Translations under genes and position numbers: made by a program
In this document: positions 45,955 to 56,720 of the stretch, piece after piece
How the letters are laid out: the number at the start of each line of letters is the position of its first letter
How positions within the stretch are numbered: the stretch's first letter is position 1
Notes under the pieces: generated by a model
What the model saw: the letters and a program-made list of their open reading frames with translations, nothing else
The model's database searches: none
Told to the model about the DNA's origin: nothing
Source of the DNA: Posidonia oceanica
Taxonomy: Eukaryota; Streptophyta; Magnoliopsida; Alismatales; Posidoniaceae
Direction: 5' to 3'
Assembly (NCBI GenBank): GCA_037176725.1
Contig: JAZBRS010000057.1
Span: 88,619,501-88,683,500 of the forward strand
Length of the DNA: 64,000 bases

Positions 45955-48900
45955 ATGAAGAGACATATATCTCAGTTCTATACTAGGGTGGCCAAACGGG
46001 CAAGGACCGGACCTTCTCCCTTCGGCGAGGCGGCGGTGGAAGTGTCGGCTGGTGGTGCTGCTGTATGGGAGACGGCGGCGAGGGCGGCGGGAAGTGCCGA
46101 CGAGGGCGTGGCAGGCGGGGGGTCGCCGGTGGGGGCGAGCTTAGCGGCTGCAGGGACGTGCCCGGTGGCTGCTGCGCCTGGGCCGACGGCTGCGGTGCTT
46201 GGGTCGGCTGCTGTGGTGGCCGTGGAGGCTGAGGTGGGTGTGGCAGGCGTGGTGGAGGCCGGTGGTGCCATGGCGATGCCCGGGATGATGTTCGGTGGCG
46301 ATGCCGAGGCTGGGGGAGCGGAGACGGGGGCTGCCATGGGTGGTTCCGTGGAGACCGAGGTAGTGGTTGGCGACGATGCCGTGGAGGCGGAGGCGACGGC
46401 CAGTGAGGCCACCGTGGGGGAGGGCTGGTTCCGAGACGGCCGGAGAGACGGCGGCGGAGGCGGTCTCTGGTTCCAGCATCTCCTTCAGTTTGGAGGATTC
46501 CGAGGAGACAGTCTCAGAGGCGAGACCTGAGGTCAGCCTAGACGAGGCGGGGCCCTCGGAGGTGCCCGAGGTGAGGCCAGTTGACCCCTTCCTTGCGCAG
46601 TTCGGTTAGGACGACAGCTGGTAAACTTCGTCCGACGGGAGACGGAGGGCGTCGTGAGGGATCCCCTAGATTACTAACGGGAGCAGATCCCCAGAGACGA
46701 GGTGTAGGCGTCGGGACCGCGTAGAGACGCGTCCCGATCAAAGTACGCCACTGCCACACTGGCTTCCACGGGGCAGGTATACATTTTTCATTCTTTTCTC
46801 CTTATTTTGTTAAATTATTTCATCCTAACTGATAGTTTTCCTGCTTCCTTCTAGAGTCGAGCACCGACCGTGACCCGCTGCTACTGGGGTCAGGTCCACC
46901 GGTCCTACGCTTTATTGGCTTCTTTCCAGCAGGAGCGTCTGGATCGGATGGATTTGGGCATTTCTTGTCTGTCCCGGACTTTCCCCTCCGTCCGATGTTT
47001 CTAGAGGCAGTTGCAGAGCGGTGGAGCTTTCGGACGAGCTCGATCGTTACTCGGGTGGGTGAGTTTGTCCTCTCTCTTGAGGACATGTCGCGGCTGACTG
47101 GTCTCCGGGTTACCGGCAGACCAGTGACAGGGAGGGTGTGCCCGAGCTACTCGATTTTGGCGCAGGAGCTTGTTGGACGCCAGTTAGCCATAAGCGGAGA
47201 GTAGCTCGTGGTAATCACTTTCGCGGTTCACCGGGTGAGTGAGCTGGCGAAGACAGTTGACGGACCGGGTGTGGAGGTTGACCAACAGCTGCGGGCCTTC
47301 CTCTTGGTGCTGTTCGGGGAGGTGCTCTTCTCGCACTCCTCTTCGAAGCTCTCGGCGTGGTTCCTTCCCTTCTGGCGGACCTGGAGCGTGTGGAAGAGTA
47401 CGCTTGGGGTGCAGCGAGCTTGGCGCACCTGTACTCCACCCTATTCCGCTTCACCAACTGTAGTTCTCGTCAATTGGGCGGGAACCTGCCCTTCCTTTAG
47501 GTAAATCTGCATATTTAAGCTTGTATTGAATATTATATTCTTGCTAACAGCTTCCTTATTTTGCGTGCAGATGTGAGTGTGGGACCACTTCACCTTTCTG
47601 TGCCCTGCCCCTCCTCCGGTTCCTCCTACCAGTGTCCCCTTTCCTTGGGGACTGTTTTAGGCTGCTGCCGAGCAGGCCCTCGAGCCTGCAGATGATAACC
47701 GCTATGTCGGTCGTCTACTTTTTGAGCTCCTTGTCCCGGCTCAGGTAACTCTCTTCTTTTAATTTCAGCTTCTGTTTATTTGTTTATGCTGCTTGCTGAC
47801 ATGTATTGCTCTTTTCAGGTGGTTTGGCGTTCCTATGCTAAGGAGGTGCATGCGGACGTCCCCGAGATTGCCCGTGATCGGGCCATTTTCGATCAGGACG
47901 TATGGATCCACTGCTGGAACCACTGCCAATTCCAGCAGATTGGCAGGACGCTACGACAGCTAGGGCGCCGGTAGGCTCGGCCTTCACCTCCTCCTCATCG
48001 AGTTTGGCGAGAGACACACGGCGGGGGCAGCCGTGCTCACCACTGGGTGGACGTTTACGGCCCACAGCTCCTGGACTGGGCCCGTCGTGGTTCCCTCGCT
48101 TCGACGGATGCTACAGAGGAGGATGAGGCGGACTGGGTTGAGTGGGCAGACCGGGAGTTTTCCTCTCTGATAATCTTCCACCGGTCCCACTTCCTTGGGC
48201 GCAGGAACCTTCCTTTGGGGGACACAGATCCCGGGGAGGCGGTGGTTTCCCGTGCAGCCCTGTTGGAGGAGGTTCAGTCTTCTCGAGTCCAACTAGAGAT
48301 AGCGGTGAGCTTTTGAATTTCATTTTGTATATTGTTAATTCAATTTGGCTAACTGGCTTTCTTTCTTTTGCAGCTCAAGGCGGCCGATGAGCGGGTTCAG
48401 CAGGAGCGCCATTTGACCCAGCAGCTCTCCGTTCTGACCGGGGAGATTGACCGTCTACGGGCCTCTACCTCTCAGGTATTTTTTTTTTACAAGTAGCTTT
48501 TGTAGTCCGGCTATGAATTGCAACTGACTTGAATCCTCCTTTTCAGCCTTCGACTAGCAGCGCTCCACCTCCGGACTGCTCAAAGGAGATCTCCTATCTC
48601 TAGGAGAAGGTAAATATGCTTTCATTTTGTTTCTGCTTTTGAAATTCCCTTGGTCCTGACGCCATTGCTTGCAGGTCGCTTATCTAGAGGGCGAGCTGAT
48701 GTAGCGAGCTGGTGACTTCATAGCCACCAGCTCTGTCGGGAGGTTAGAGGAGCTAGAGGGGACAGTTGCTGCTAGGAGTGCTCGGATCCAGGAGCTGGAG
48801 CAGCAGGTGGCCGACAGGGATACCGAGATCGCCAGTCTTAGGCGGTATGATTTGATTTGGTACTTCTTTATGTACTCTATGTCCTTGCTTGTATCTGACA

Positions 48901-49183
48901 TTTGGATTACTTCCCTCTTCAGAGCATGGCGGGGGTTATCTCCCAGCTTGAGTTCGAACTAGGGCACTACCAGAGGTTTGCCTTCACGGCTGGTGTTAGG
49001 CTCGGGGTGCCTGTTCCTTCTGTACCGAGCCGCCGGTCGGGTAGCCACCACTCTCGGTCCGTCTCCAGGGCCCCATCAAGCGTTTCGATTTGACAATCGC
49101 CTCGTCCCCCTACTGCCCCTTCTCCGGCTCCTACTCTAGTTCCTGCTCCGGCTCCTGAGGGTGAGGGAGAGAGTGCTCCCTAG
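45955..49183 (+). pseudogene. Antisense unit B: multi-exon PMD gene with coiled-coil and S/R-rich tail
   Basis: The likely ATG is at 45955 (MKRHISQFYTRVAKRARTG), followed by a G/A/V-rich region. Seven GT-AG introns of 65-78 bp fit at about 46777-46854, 47501-47570, 47745-47818, 48305-48373, 48476-48546, 48610-48674 and 48845-48922. PMD sequence begins in exon 2: AVAERWSFRTSSIV, FVLSLEDMSRLTGLRV, GRPVTG (46996-47130). A tryptophan-rich part follows (WRSYAKEVHADVPEI, WIHCWNHCQFQQIG). Exons 5 to 8 encode coiled-coil-like text and an S/R/P-rich end (SRRSGSHHSRSVSR), with a TAG at 49181. Stops and frameshifts occur in several exons. The intact set of small introns on the antisense strand shows that this is a transcribed gene type rather than chance frames. 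Confidence 0.7.
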
Positions 49184-49655
49184 CTTTTGTACTTTAGGGG
49201 TATGTCCCAGTGACTTTGTAGAACAATTGTATATTTTGAAATGATATATATTTCTGCACACTCAGTAAACTTGTCAAATACTTCTTTTAAATTACCTTTC
49301 TCAAAGCTAAAGTGAGCTTAAGTGGCCAATATGGTAAAATAATGGTCCTTAATTCAAATTAACTTGAAACCAGCATATTCAAGTGAAATAGTATGTAAAT
49401 GACATAGTTATAATGAAAGATTTCACCTGGAAGCTTAAGAATTGAATTTTGAAGTCGTCATCGCCTTAACAAGCCATTTACTTGATGAAACAAGTAACCA
49501 GAGATTCCGACTGCCCCAGATGTCCAAAAAATATGAAACCAATGCTCGCACGTGTATTTCAACTTAGTTAAACCTCTGGAATGGGCAAAATGGATGCATG
49601 CAACTCAATCACGGATCAGGGGGCAATCCAACCAAGTTCGGTGACTTAAGTCACT
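49184..49655. other. Spacer between antisense units B and C
   Basis: AT-rich with no gene recognised. It probably holds the 3' end of unit B transcripts. Confidence 0.4.
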
Positions 49656-49913
49656 GATAAAACGTTATACGCCTCATCTGCTGCGGCCAACGTTATCCGT
49701 TTCAATATCTGCGTCCAATGCCGGTATCTGCTCCAAACGTTATACGCCTCAAATAGCGCGGCTAACGTTGGACGTGTACCGTCTCGTGTACAATGAAGCG
49801 AGCCCAGAAACTTTTCTTTCCTTTCCTGTTCTTGTCTAATCTTTCGGAATACTTGCGAAATTTTCTCAATGTCCGCGTGAAAGATTTCCAACAATCCTCC
49901 TCTGCTTATAAAA
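49656..49913 (+). promoter_or_regulatory. Motif cluster and TATA box ahead of antisense unit C
   Basis: AACGTTATACGCC occurs twice (about 49662 and 49738), with GGCCAACGTTATCCG and GCGGCTAACGTTGGACG between and after them. A TATA box TATAAAA is at 49907-49913, about 100 bp ahead of the ATG at 50011. Confidence 0.65.
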
Positions 49914-50010
49914 GCTTGGCCACCCCTTTGATTTTCATACATACTTGTTCATTTTTCTCTCTACTGATTTCTTCCTGATTTTTGCTTCTTCCTTCCTCTC
50001 TTTTGCTTTC

Positions 50011-50899
50011 ATGGCTTCTAGCTCAGTCCCTAATGTCTTCATGCACAATAAGAAGGGGGTCGTAAAACCTTTGGAAGAGATTGAAGGGCATATGATGTCC
50101 CTATCAAGACGGGGAAGGTATGATCCTCTTCATTGGTCCCCTTGTACTCCTTTGTTCCTCATGTTTCTGAATTTTTTTGCAGGAAATCCTCAATTTTACC
50201 AAGACACCTTACTTTGACAGTGATTTCCCCTACTACTCCACTTGGGTGAAGGATTTTGTACTCTAGGCTCAAGAGAGGAAGTCTGTTTTGGCCCGTACAT
50301 GCTTTGATGGACTTCTGGATTTGTTGGGCACAAACTTGGATTGGCCCCTGCTTCATGCCTCATGCGCCTTCTAGAGTCCTGAGACTCATACTTTCTTCTT
50401 TGGGGGTTGTGAGGCGACAATCCTAGTAGAGGATGTTCACGGCCTGCTTGGTGTATCTCAGATTGGAGCGGTCCGGCCAGATATTGACTTCCCATTGCCG
50501 TATGGAACAGCGGATATGCAAACATATATAGACCGTATCTTCACCCTTCCGCCTATCTTCCCAGTGATCAGAGGTCGCAGACTCAACTTGGTGCATTTAT
50601 ACTTCAGCTTCCGGCGGATTGAGGAATCTACCTCTCAGGATCAATTGTTGGTGTGTCTGCATTTACTGATTGGAGGCCTCACTTTATTTGTCACCAAGGA
50701 TTTCTCCTTGGATGTCTATCATACTGAGTTCTTGATAGGCCTTACTGAGCATTTCTGGCGCTCTCCTTTAGTGGCCATTCTTGCTGCCACATATCTTGGC
50801 GTAACCAGCGTTTCCACCGGAGGGGATTTTGTAGGCTCTCCTTTCCTTCTTTCCAGGTGGCTGCAGGTCCATTTCCCGAGACTCTGTTGGCGAATGTAA
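50011..50899 (+). pseudogene. Antisense unit C: PMD-like gene, 3' truncated against gag
   Basis: ATG at 50011 (MASSSVPNVFMHNKKG). Exon 1 ends at 50117 and a GT-AG intron fits 50118-50182. Exon 2 contains FFGGCEATILVEDVHGLLGV (about 50398-50457), the PMD pattern, then HLLIGGLTLF, YHTEFLIGLTEHFW and FVGSPFLLSRWLQVHFP. It stops at 50897-50899 after CWRM. It shares the LIGGL, YH-E and GSPFL-RWL-HF blocks with unit A but lacks the C-terminal third. Its 3' end overlaps the truncated end of gag on the opposite strand, so the two were joined there. A TAG at about 50250 interrupts exon 2. Confidence 0.62.
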
Positions 50900-50900
50900 C

Positions 50901-51890
50901 CTAGCTTTCGCCTTGCTTCATGACCTCATTGCTTAGGTCGTGGAAAGTTGGCTTTGGGTCTATCTTGTGTTGGTACTTTGTAAGGAAGCTCTCTCTGATT
51001 TTATCAAAGCTGCTAAGGTCTTCCTTGGAGAGAGTGAAAAACCAATCCATTGGTTCTCCTTCGAGTGAGTAGAAGAACAGGTGTACCACAAGCCCTAAAT
51101 CATGGAAATAGGGGGCTGACTCCATTTGGAACCGCACCAGGTGACTGAGTGGGTTGGTGGTTCCATTGAACTTGGGAGTCTTTGGGTACTTGAAACCTGG
51201 AGGTAATCTAAATGGGGGGAACCGGCTCATGTTAAAGTTTACCGGAGCCTGGGTATGCATCCCTAATGCACTGAGCATTTTTCTCATCTCATCAAAATTT
51301 GTTATCCCGGTTGATGGGGTCGGGACATGTGAATTGAAGGACGGATGGTTCTGCTGCTGATGGAGGTAGCTGTTGTAGAAATGTTGAGACGTGACCTGCT
51401 CGTATCGCGGGGGAGATGCTTAGTGGTAATGATGATCCGACCGAGGCTAATTGCCTGCCAGGGGTGGTCAGGGATGTCTCAGATAGACTCCTTCCTTGTA
51501 TTCGCCATGTGGCATGTAGTTATGTTCCTGAATTAAGAGGTTGGCCCTTGAGTTATATGCACTGTTGAGCGCTGTGCCCTATCTTGGGTGGTTTATGTCC
51601 GACGATGGGTTGCCATTTAGTCCTTGGTATAGATCTTCAGGGGTATGGTCCGCATCTGGCCTTCGTTGTCCTTCATCGAGGTGGGGTGGCTGCTGGAGGT
51701 TGTTTAGACATGGCCTCGTGTGGGCTGATGTCTCTTCGTTTAAGAAATGGTATATGGCTCTGTACTGGATTGAATCCGGATCTAAGACTTCTCCGGTGAT
51801 TAGGTGGTAGATTGTAGGCTCCTCTCCCGAGGTACTTGCAGAGTCTGACCTCTCTCTTTCTAGTTGATCAGTTTTGTGGATTTGATTCAT
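50901..51890 (-). pseudogene. Gag of the 15.5-kb element, C-terminally truncated
   Basis: On the minus strand, one frame from 51890 to 50901. The N-terminal part has EEPTIYHLITGEVLDP and PRYEQVTSQ. The Gag core is at 51287-50901: PPGFKYPKTPKFNGTTNP, SHLVRFQMES, HLFFYSLEGEPMDWFFTL, FDKIRESFLTKYQHK. This is the usual Ty3/gypsy Retrotrans_gag domain. Stops of all three kinds (near 51579, 51473, 51455 and 51424) interrupt the linker. The core is open but stops at a TAG at 50903-50901 shortly before the usual end of the domain, where unit C begins on the other strand. Gag core retention with pol loss suggests trans-mobilisation in the past. Confidence 0.8.
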
Positions 51891-53463
51891 TATTGCTGCA
51901 GCTTGTGAGATGGAATTGGCTTCAGGGCGTAATCCGCCTCAGTATACGGTGTATAACGTTGGACGCAAGATATCAGGCGTTCAACGTCCCCAGTTGTATT
52001 TCCTCCAACTCTTTTCTTGTTTTCTTTTTTCTTCTCAGCCTTACATTCTCTTTTTTTTTTTTGGCCTTTTTTGCTTTTCTTTTTTTTGATGATTTTTCTT
52101 TTCCTTTTTTTTGTTTTGCTCTTTTTCTACTTTTTTGTTCTCTTTTTTTCTTTTCTTCTTTTTTCTTTTTTTTGAAGGATTACAAGTACGAAGAAAGGAA
52201 AATTACAAGAACTTTAATACAGATTCCTAGAAAAGAAGTAAAAATAAACAGAGTTGCCCCTAACTGATACTGTCACTGTTTTGGATTTTTCAATGTCTTT
52301 CCTTGCCAAACAAATCACACAAAGGAGCTAAAGATATAACAGCCACACAGAGAATGCGTTAGACGCTTAATCTGTTGCGTACAACGTTATACGCAGGGAT
52401 CTCAGTGGCTAACGCCCTGTTTCAGAGAACTGCACAGCAACACTTTCAATCAACGATTTAAGGTTTTAATTTTTATTTTCGCTTTGAGATTAATATTTTA
52501 AACCTGCTGTAGCTCTCTAGGTTTCTTAAGGCTTAGGTATGGCTCTTTTTTTTTTTTTTTGGATTTTCTAAGGCTCCTCACAAGATGGGTGAATATGATT
52601 GGTACTACCTCCTATCTCAACTCCTGAGGATGTTAGGGGGAGCCTGAATACACTTAGGTCCCTACCCCGTAGAGGTAGAGCCAAGCGTACTCGGGATTGA
52701 TCGAGTCACTCACGTATGTATACACAAAAGAAATAAACAAACCACCAAAAGAGGGAGGGAGGAATACAAGTCAAGGCTTGAGGTTCTAATTATCTTTTAC
52801 TAAAAGGCCAAGGAAGAAGGAGGGCTCCTAGCAAAAGACAATGACAATACAAGTACCTTTTCTAAGTCCCTTGCAACAGAGGTGCTTGGAACCTAAATGG
52901 TTACTTATATAACCTAAAAAATGACACAAGCAATTTAGTTCCCAATGAGGGCCATGCAAGTCATATAAAAAAGATGTGATTTTTGTTGTTATTTTTTTTT
53001 GCAAAGCACCCACAGAAACTAAAGTTCCGGTCCCTACAGCAGAGCCGATCACCTTACACCTCGGTTCTTTGGGCCAGTTATAACAAGAAAAACTAAAAGA
53101 AAATTTAAAACAGAAGGGTTTCTGTTCAGTAGTCGTTAGACGTAGATATTGTAGCGTCCAATATTAGACGTGCCAGATCACGCGTATAACGTACTGACAG
53201 TATTTTTTTCAAAAAACAGTAATTTTTACAGATCACCCCCACGCCCGAGAATCCAGAGAGAAGGGGGAGGTGATTTCAGTTATTGACACGAAGAAAACAA
53301 ACGAAAAGAAAATCACGACGCCTCAAAAACACTACGAGGAATTTCGTTGCTTCTCTAAAACATACGAGAAAATAAGAAACTAAAATTAAACTAAGAATGT
53401 CAATAATGAAGGAGGAAGAAGAAAGGAAGGGTTTACTTACCTTGCACGGGGGTATTTTTAGCC
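51891..53463 (-). other. Leader of the 15.5-kb element
   Basis: Lies between PBS and gag. It has a long T-rich tract on the plus strand (52010-52180). GTATAACGTTGGACG/ACGTTATACGC-type motifs appear at about 51945-51990, 52355-52415 and 53140-53195. No coding region is supported. Confidence 0.5.
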
Positions 53464-53481
53464 GTCCCACCGTGATCGCCA
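53464..53481 (-). other. Primer-binding site of the 15.5-kb element
   Basis: On the minus strand TGGCGATCACGGTGGGAC starts three bases after the LTR end. The TGG start and spacing fit a PBS. I cannot name the tRNA with confidence, and it differs from the gypsy PBS at 22757. Confidence 0.65.
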
Positions 53482-53484
53482 GAC

Positions 53485-54914
53485 TGTGGATATGGGATTT
53501 TGGAGGAGAAGAAGAAGAAGATGAAGATGATGGAGGTTTTGTGGGAAGAAGAAGGCTTCTTTTAGCTCCCTCTTTTGCTCGCTCTATCTTCTCTTTCTCG
53601 AGGTCCCCCTTCTTTGTATCCGACTCCGTCACTCCACGTGTGATGGAATTGGTGTGATCGCCACTCTCGGTTCGCTTTCGTCGGCCCTCGAGACGTCTTT
53701 GGGGAGATGTAGTGTGGTTGCGGGTTCAGCTACCTTGAGACAACACCAGCATTGCCCAAGGGTGCCCGTACTAGATAAGCACTTTCTTCCTTCTTCCTCC
53801 TTGCATGACAAATGTTAGCAAAGCAAAACAAACAAGACAATATAAAAATGGATCAATATGTGTAGTAATCTATCCAGAGTTAGTAGAAAAGAAAGTAAAG
53901 AAAACGTAGTGAGATATGTACCCGAGGGGTTTGATCCCCCTGGTTGCAACTAAAAGAGATGTATACCTAGTTAAAAGTATATGAACTTGAAATAAAAATG
54001 TTTCATTATACTACGGAATTAAACATGTAATATCAGAAATAAAAAATGAGAAATGAACGAAATAGAGTCTCCTCTGTCTATACACACGGTGCAAACTGTG
54101 TTGGCATGAAGCCAATAATGACAAAAGGATCCTCAAGCTTTTTCTAAGACTCTCCTTCTTTCAAAAACTCTTTTCTCTATTTCAATTCTTAAGGACCTCA
54201 CTTCTCTAAGATTTTTAATCTCAAAAGTATGTGAGTTCCAAAAGTTTCTTAGCTCTTTCTCTCTCTCAATATTCCTACCTTGAATTCAGTGGGGGTACCT
54301 TTGCTTTTATAGAAGCAAGAGAGGAACAAAAAAGGACACAAATGCTAAGTCAGCAGAGTTTCCTATTTTAGAAGTGTTATACGTTGGAAAACCAGCGTAT
54401 AACGTTACAAGCGAGAGAATTCGCGTATAACGACCTTCGAGGCATAACTGCCAGGATCAGACAAGATTCTCCAATTAATGAGTCTTTAAGTGTGATTAAA
54501 CTCGACTTTGATGGCTTTGACCGGTCAACAGATTCCAAAGAAGACAAAAACATGATTTCTGGATTAGACCAAATAAGGAAAGTTTTGGCTGACTGGGTTG
54601 CCACGTTGGACGTTGAAAAACCAGCGGCTAATGTTAATCGCTGGAAAATGTTAATCGCTGGAAAACCAACGGCCAACGTTGTACGCTGAGAATCCAGCAG
54701 ACAACACCCTTAATTAGTTTGACTTCTAAATTTAGTCAGGACGTAAAGAACACACAGGTTGCCAACATTTGGGACTTAAAAAGGTATAGCATTTTGGACT
54801 TTAGAGGAACATTTAGCTCAAGTGAGATTCAAAAATGGATAGAGAACCTCTAAAAACGACCTAATGCAAGAGACTATCCTAACATGAAAGGAGTGTCAAA
54901 ACGAGATATCTACA
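53485..54914 (-). repeat. 5' LTR of the 15.5-kb element (right copy), 1430 bp
   Basis: Aligns end to end with the left copy, with scattered substitutions. It has one extra short tandem duplication (GCTGGAAAATGTTAATC, around 54638-54665), which accounts for most of the 20-bp length difference. Minus-strand TATA box at about 54305-54318. Hairpin module at 54376-54406. TSD ATCAC follows at 54915-54919. Confidence 0.95.
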
Positions 54915-55040
54915 ATCACTACTCCCTTTACTACCTCATCTGTTCAATTTGCAGATGTGTTCACAAAGACTGTGTCTGTGACTCAGTATAAATCTGTTTG
55001 TAACAAGCTAAACATGGTAAATTTATATGCTCCAGTTTGA
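54915..55040 (+). pseudogene. Copia-2 RNase H, C-terminal end
   Basis: Directly after the inserted element the reading continues with VQFADVFTKTVSVTQ and KSVCNKLNMVNLYAP, the normal ADxxTK...LG end of copia RNase H, and a TGA at 55038. Together with 37110-39396 it forms one gene split by the 15.5-kb insertion. Confidence 0.85.
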
Positions 55041-55047
55041 AGAAAAG

Positions 55048-55180
55048 TGTTAGAGTTGTTAATCATTAACATATAGATAGATGGATATGTAGATATCTAA
55101 TTAGTTTATATGAATACCATAACTCTATATATATGTAATCTAAATTAGCAATATAATTATCTCTTTCTATTGTTCTAACA
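55048..55180 (+). repeat. 3' LTR of copia-2, 133 bp
   Basis: TGTTAGAGTTGTTAATC at the start and ATTGTTCTAACA at the end give perfect 7-bp TGTTAGA/TCTAACA terminal inverted repeats. A TATA-like CTCTATATATATG lies at about 55120. It resembles the 128-bp LTR at 974-1101 in length, start and TATA context. Flank AGAAT follows. Confidence 0.82.
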
Positions 55181-55528
55181 AGAATGTTTCTCCAATGTTG
55201 AACGAGAAACCCAAATATGTAAACAGAGATGACAAGGCAGGTAGCATTCAAGTTATATCAATCCCAAAGAGCGGTAACCAGGAAAACTCAAAGAAGTCCT
55301 CTGTTCCAAAGAATTGGTACATCCTCCTTATTACCATACCTTCGATAATTCCATAAAAAGAAAGGCACAAACAATAGATTACTTCTAAAAGGAAAACAAA
55401 AAGGTAAAAGGACAATCAACAACAACTTCTGTATCGTAGGGATAACAATGTAGTTTTAGTTAAGAAAAGTATTGACGGCAAGAGGCGGTTCAGCAGTCCA
55501 TGAATTTGGATTGGCCGTATTAGCTTTT
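55181..55528 (-). other. 3' flank and probable 3' UTR of SAMS
   Basis: Between the copia-2 LTR and the SAMS stop codon. No other gene was seen. The copia end lies only about 350 bp from the stop, so it may be close to the transcript end. Confidence 0.5.
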
Positions 55529-56710
55529 CTAAGCAGTAGGTTTCTCCCACTTAAGGGGCTTGACAACCTCCCAGGTGAAGTCGGGGTCATCACGACCGAA
55601 GTGCCCGTAGGCAGCAGTCTTGAGGAACCTGCCATTGCCACCCCTCTTGAGGTCAAGGTTTATGGTCATCATTCCAGGCCTGAAATCAAAGTTCTCCTTC
55701 ACAATCTTCAGGATCTCCTTGTCAGGTATCTTTCCAGTACCGTAACTGTCGACAAACACTGACAGAGGCTCTGGCACACCGATGGCATATGATACCTGAA
55801 CAATGCACCTCCTAGCAAGACCATTAGCAACAATGCTCTTTGCAGCCTGCCTGACAATGTAGGCACCGCTGCGGTCCACCTTGGTGGGGTCCTTCCCGGA
55901 GAAGGCACCACCACCATGGGCTCCCCAGCCACCATAGGTGTCGATGATGATCTTACGACCGGTGAGGCCAGCATCACCATGAGGTCCACCAATGACAAAG
56001 CGACCGGACGGGTTGAGGTGGAAAATGGTCTTCCCATCGAGGTACTTCTCAGGGATGACAGGCTTGATGACGTGCTCCTTGAGGTCTTCGGCAATCTCAT
56101 CGTTCGTGACAGTCTCATCATGCTGGGTAGAGATGAGGACGGTGTGAACACGGATGGGAACCATAGCACCATTCTCATTGTGGTACTCAACAGTGACCTG
56201 TGTCTTGCCATCAGGTCTCAGCCAGGCACATGTCCCATTCTTGCGGACCTCAGTGAGACGAGCTCCAAGCTTGGTGGCCAAGACATGGCTGAGGGGCATC
56301 AGCTCAGGGGTCTCGTCTGTGGCATAGCCAAACATGTGTCCTTGGTCACCAGCACCAATCTCCTCAGGACGCTTGGTGAAGTGTCCATGGACACCCTGAG
56401 CAATATCAGGGCTCTGCTGCTCAATGTTGACAAGAACCTTGCAGTGATCTGCATCAAGACCGACATCATCAGACACAAACCCAATTGCACGGCAGGTATC
56501 ACGCACGATCTTCTCATAGTCGACCTTGGCCTTGGTGGTGATTTCTCCGAAGACCATGACCATGTTGGTCTTGGTGCAGGTTTCACAGGCCACCTTGCTG
56601 TCAGGGTCCTGGGCCAAGCATGCGTCAAGAACTGCATCAGAGACCTGGTCGCAGAGCTTGTCGGGGTGTCCCTCGTTCACAGACTCGGAGGTGAAAAGGA
56701 AGGTCTCCAT
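55529..56710 (-). CDS. SAMS: S-adenosylmethionine synthase
   Basis: Makes S-adenosylmethionine from methionine and ATP in the cytosol, feeding methylation, ethylene and polyamine synthesis. The 393-codon CDS is intact and of normal plant length. The start [18 protein letters not shown] was chosen because family members begin there. An in-frame ATG 22 codons upstream lies within the 5'-UTR intron. Visible sites: H15-P-D-K (ATP binding), both family signatures [15 protein letters not shown] (119-133) and GGGAFSGKD (266-274), and the basic residues KDPTKVDRS after the latter. The coding part has no intron, as usual for this family. The GC-rich, strongly biased codon use contrasts with the AT-rich surroundings and agrees with high expression. 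It is very probably functional. Confidence 0.98.
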   Translation of the reverse strand: METFLFTSESVNEGHPDKLCDQVSDAVLDACLAQDPDSKVACETCTKTNMVMVFGEITTKAKVDYEKIVRDTCRAIGFVSDDVGLDADHCKVLVNIEQQSPDIAQGVHGHFTKRPEEIGAGDQGHMFGYATDETPELMPLSHVLATKLGARLTEVRKNGTCAWLRPDGKTQVTVEYHNENGAMVPIRVHTVLISTQHDETVTNDEIAEDLKEHVIKPVIPEKYLDGKTIFHLNPSGRFVIGGPHGDAGLTGRKIIIDTYGGWGAHGGGAFSGKDPTKVDRSGAYIVRQAAKSIVANGLARRCIVQVSYAIGVPEPLSVFVDSYGTGKIPDKEILKIVKENFDFRPGMMTINLDLKRGGNGRFLKTAAYGHFGRDDPDFTWEVVKPLKWEKPTA

Positions 56711-56720
56711 TCTCCTAAAC

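Larger units (their letters stand above)
39397..54914 (-). mobile_element. 15.5-kb non-autonomous Tat-type LTR retrotransposon with gag and antisense PMD genes
   Basis: Near-identical LTRs are at 39397-40806 and 53485-54914. A perfect 5-bp duplication ATCAC flanks the element (39392-39396, 54915-54919), and copia-2 RNase H joins cleanly when it is removed. Orientation is minus. Next to the right LTR the minus strand reads a PBS-like TGGCGATCACGGTGGGAC. Next to the left LTR it reads a polypurine AAGGAGGGGCA, and the LTR TATA box is on the minus strand. Order on the minus strand: LTR, PBS, leader, gag fragment, three gene units in antisense, tandem arrays, PPT, LTR. No protease, RT, RNase H or integrase was found, so it must borrow them. 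The LTR starts are alike, so the gypsy element at 20410 is of the same clade, but its PBS differs. Confidence 0.92.

Noticed and set aside
45978..46479. Minus-strand alanine/proline-rich frames opposite unit B
   Set aside because: They arise from the GC-rich, G/A/V-coding exon of unit B. No gag or other element motif is seen in them.
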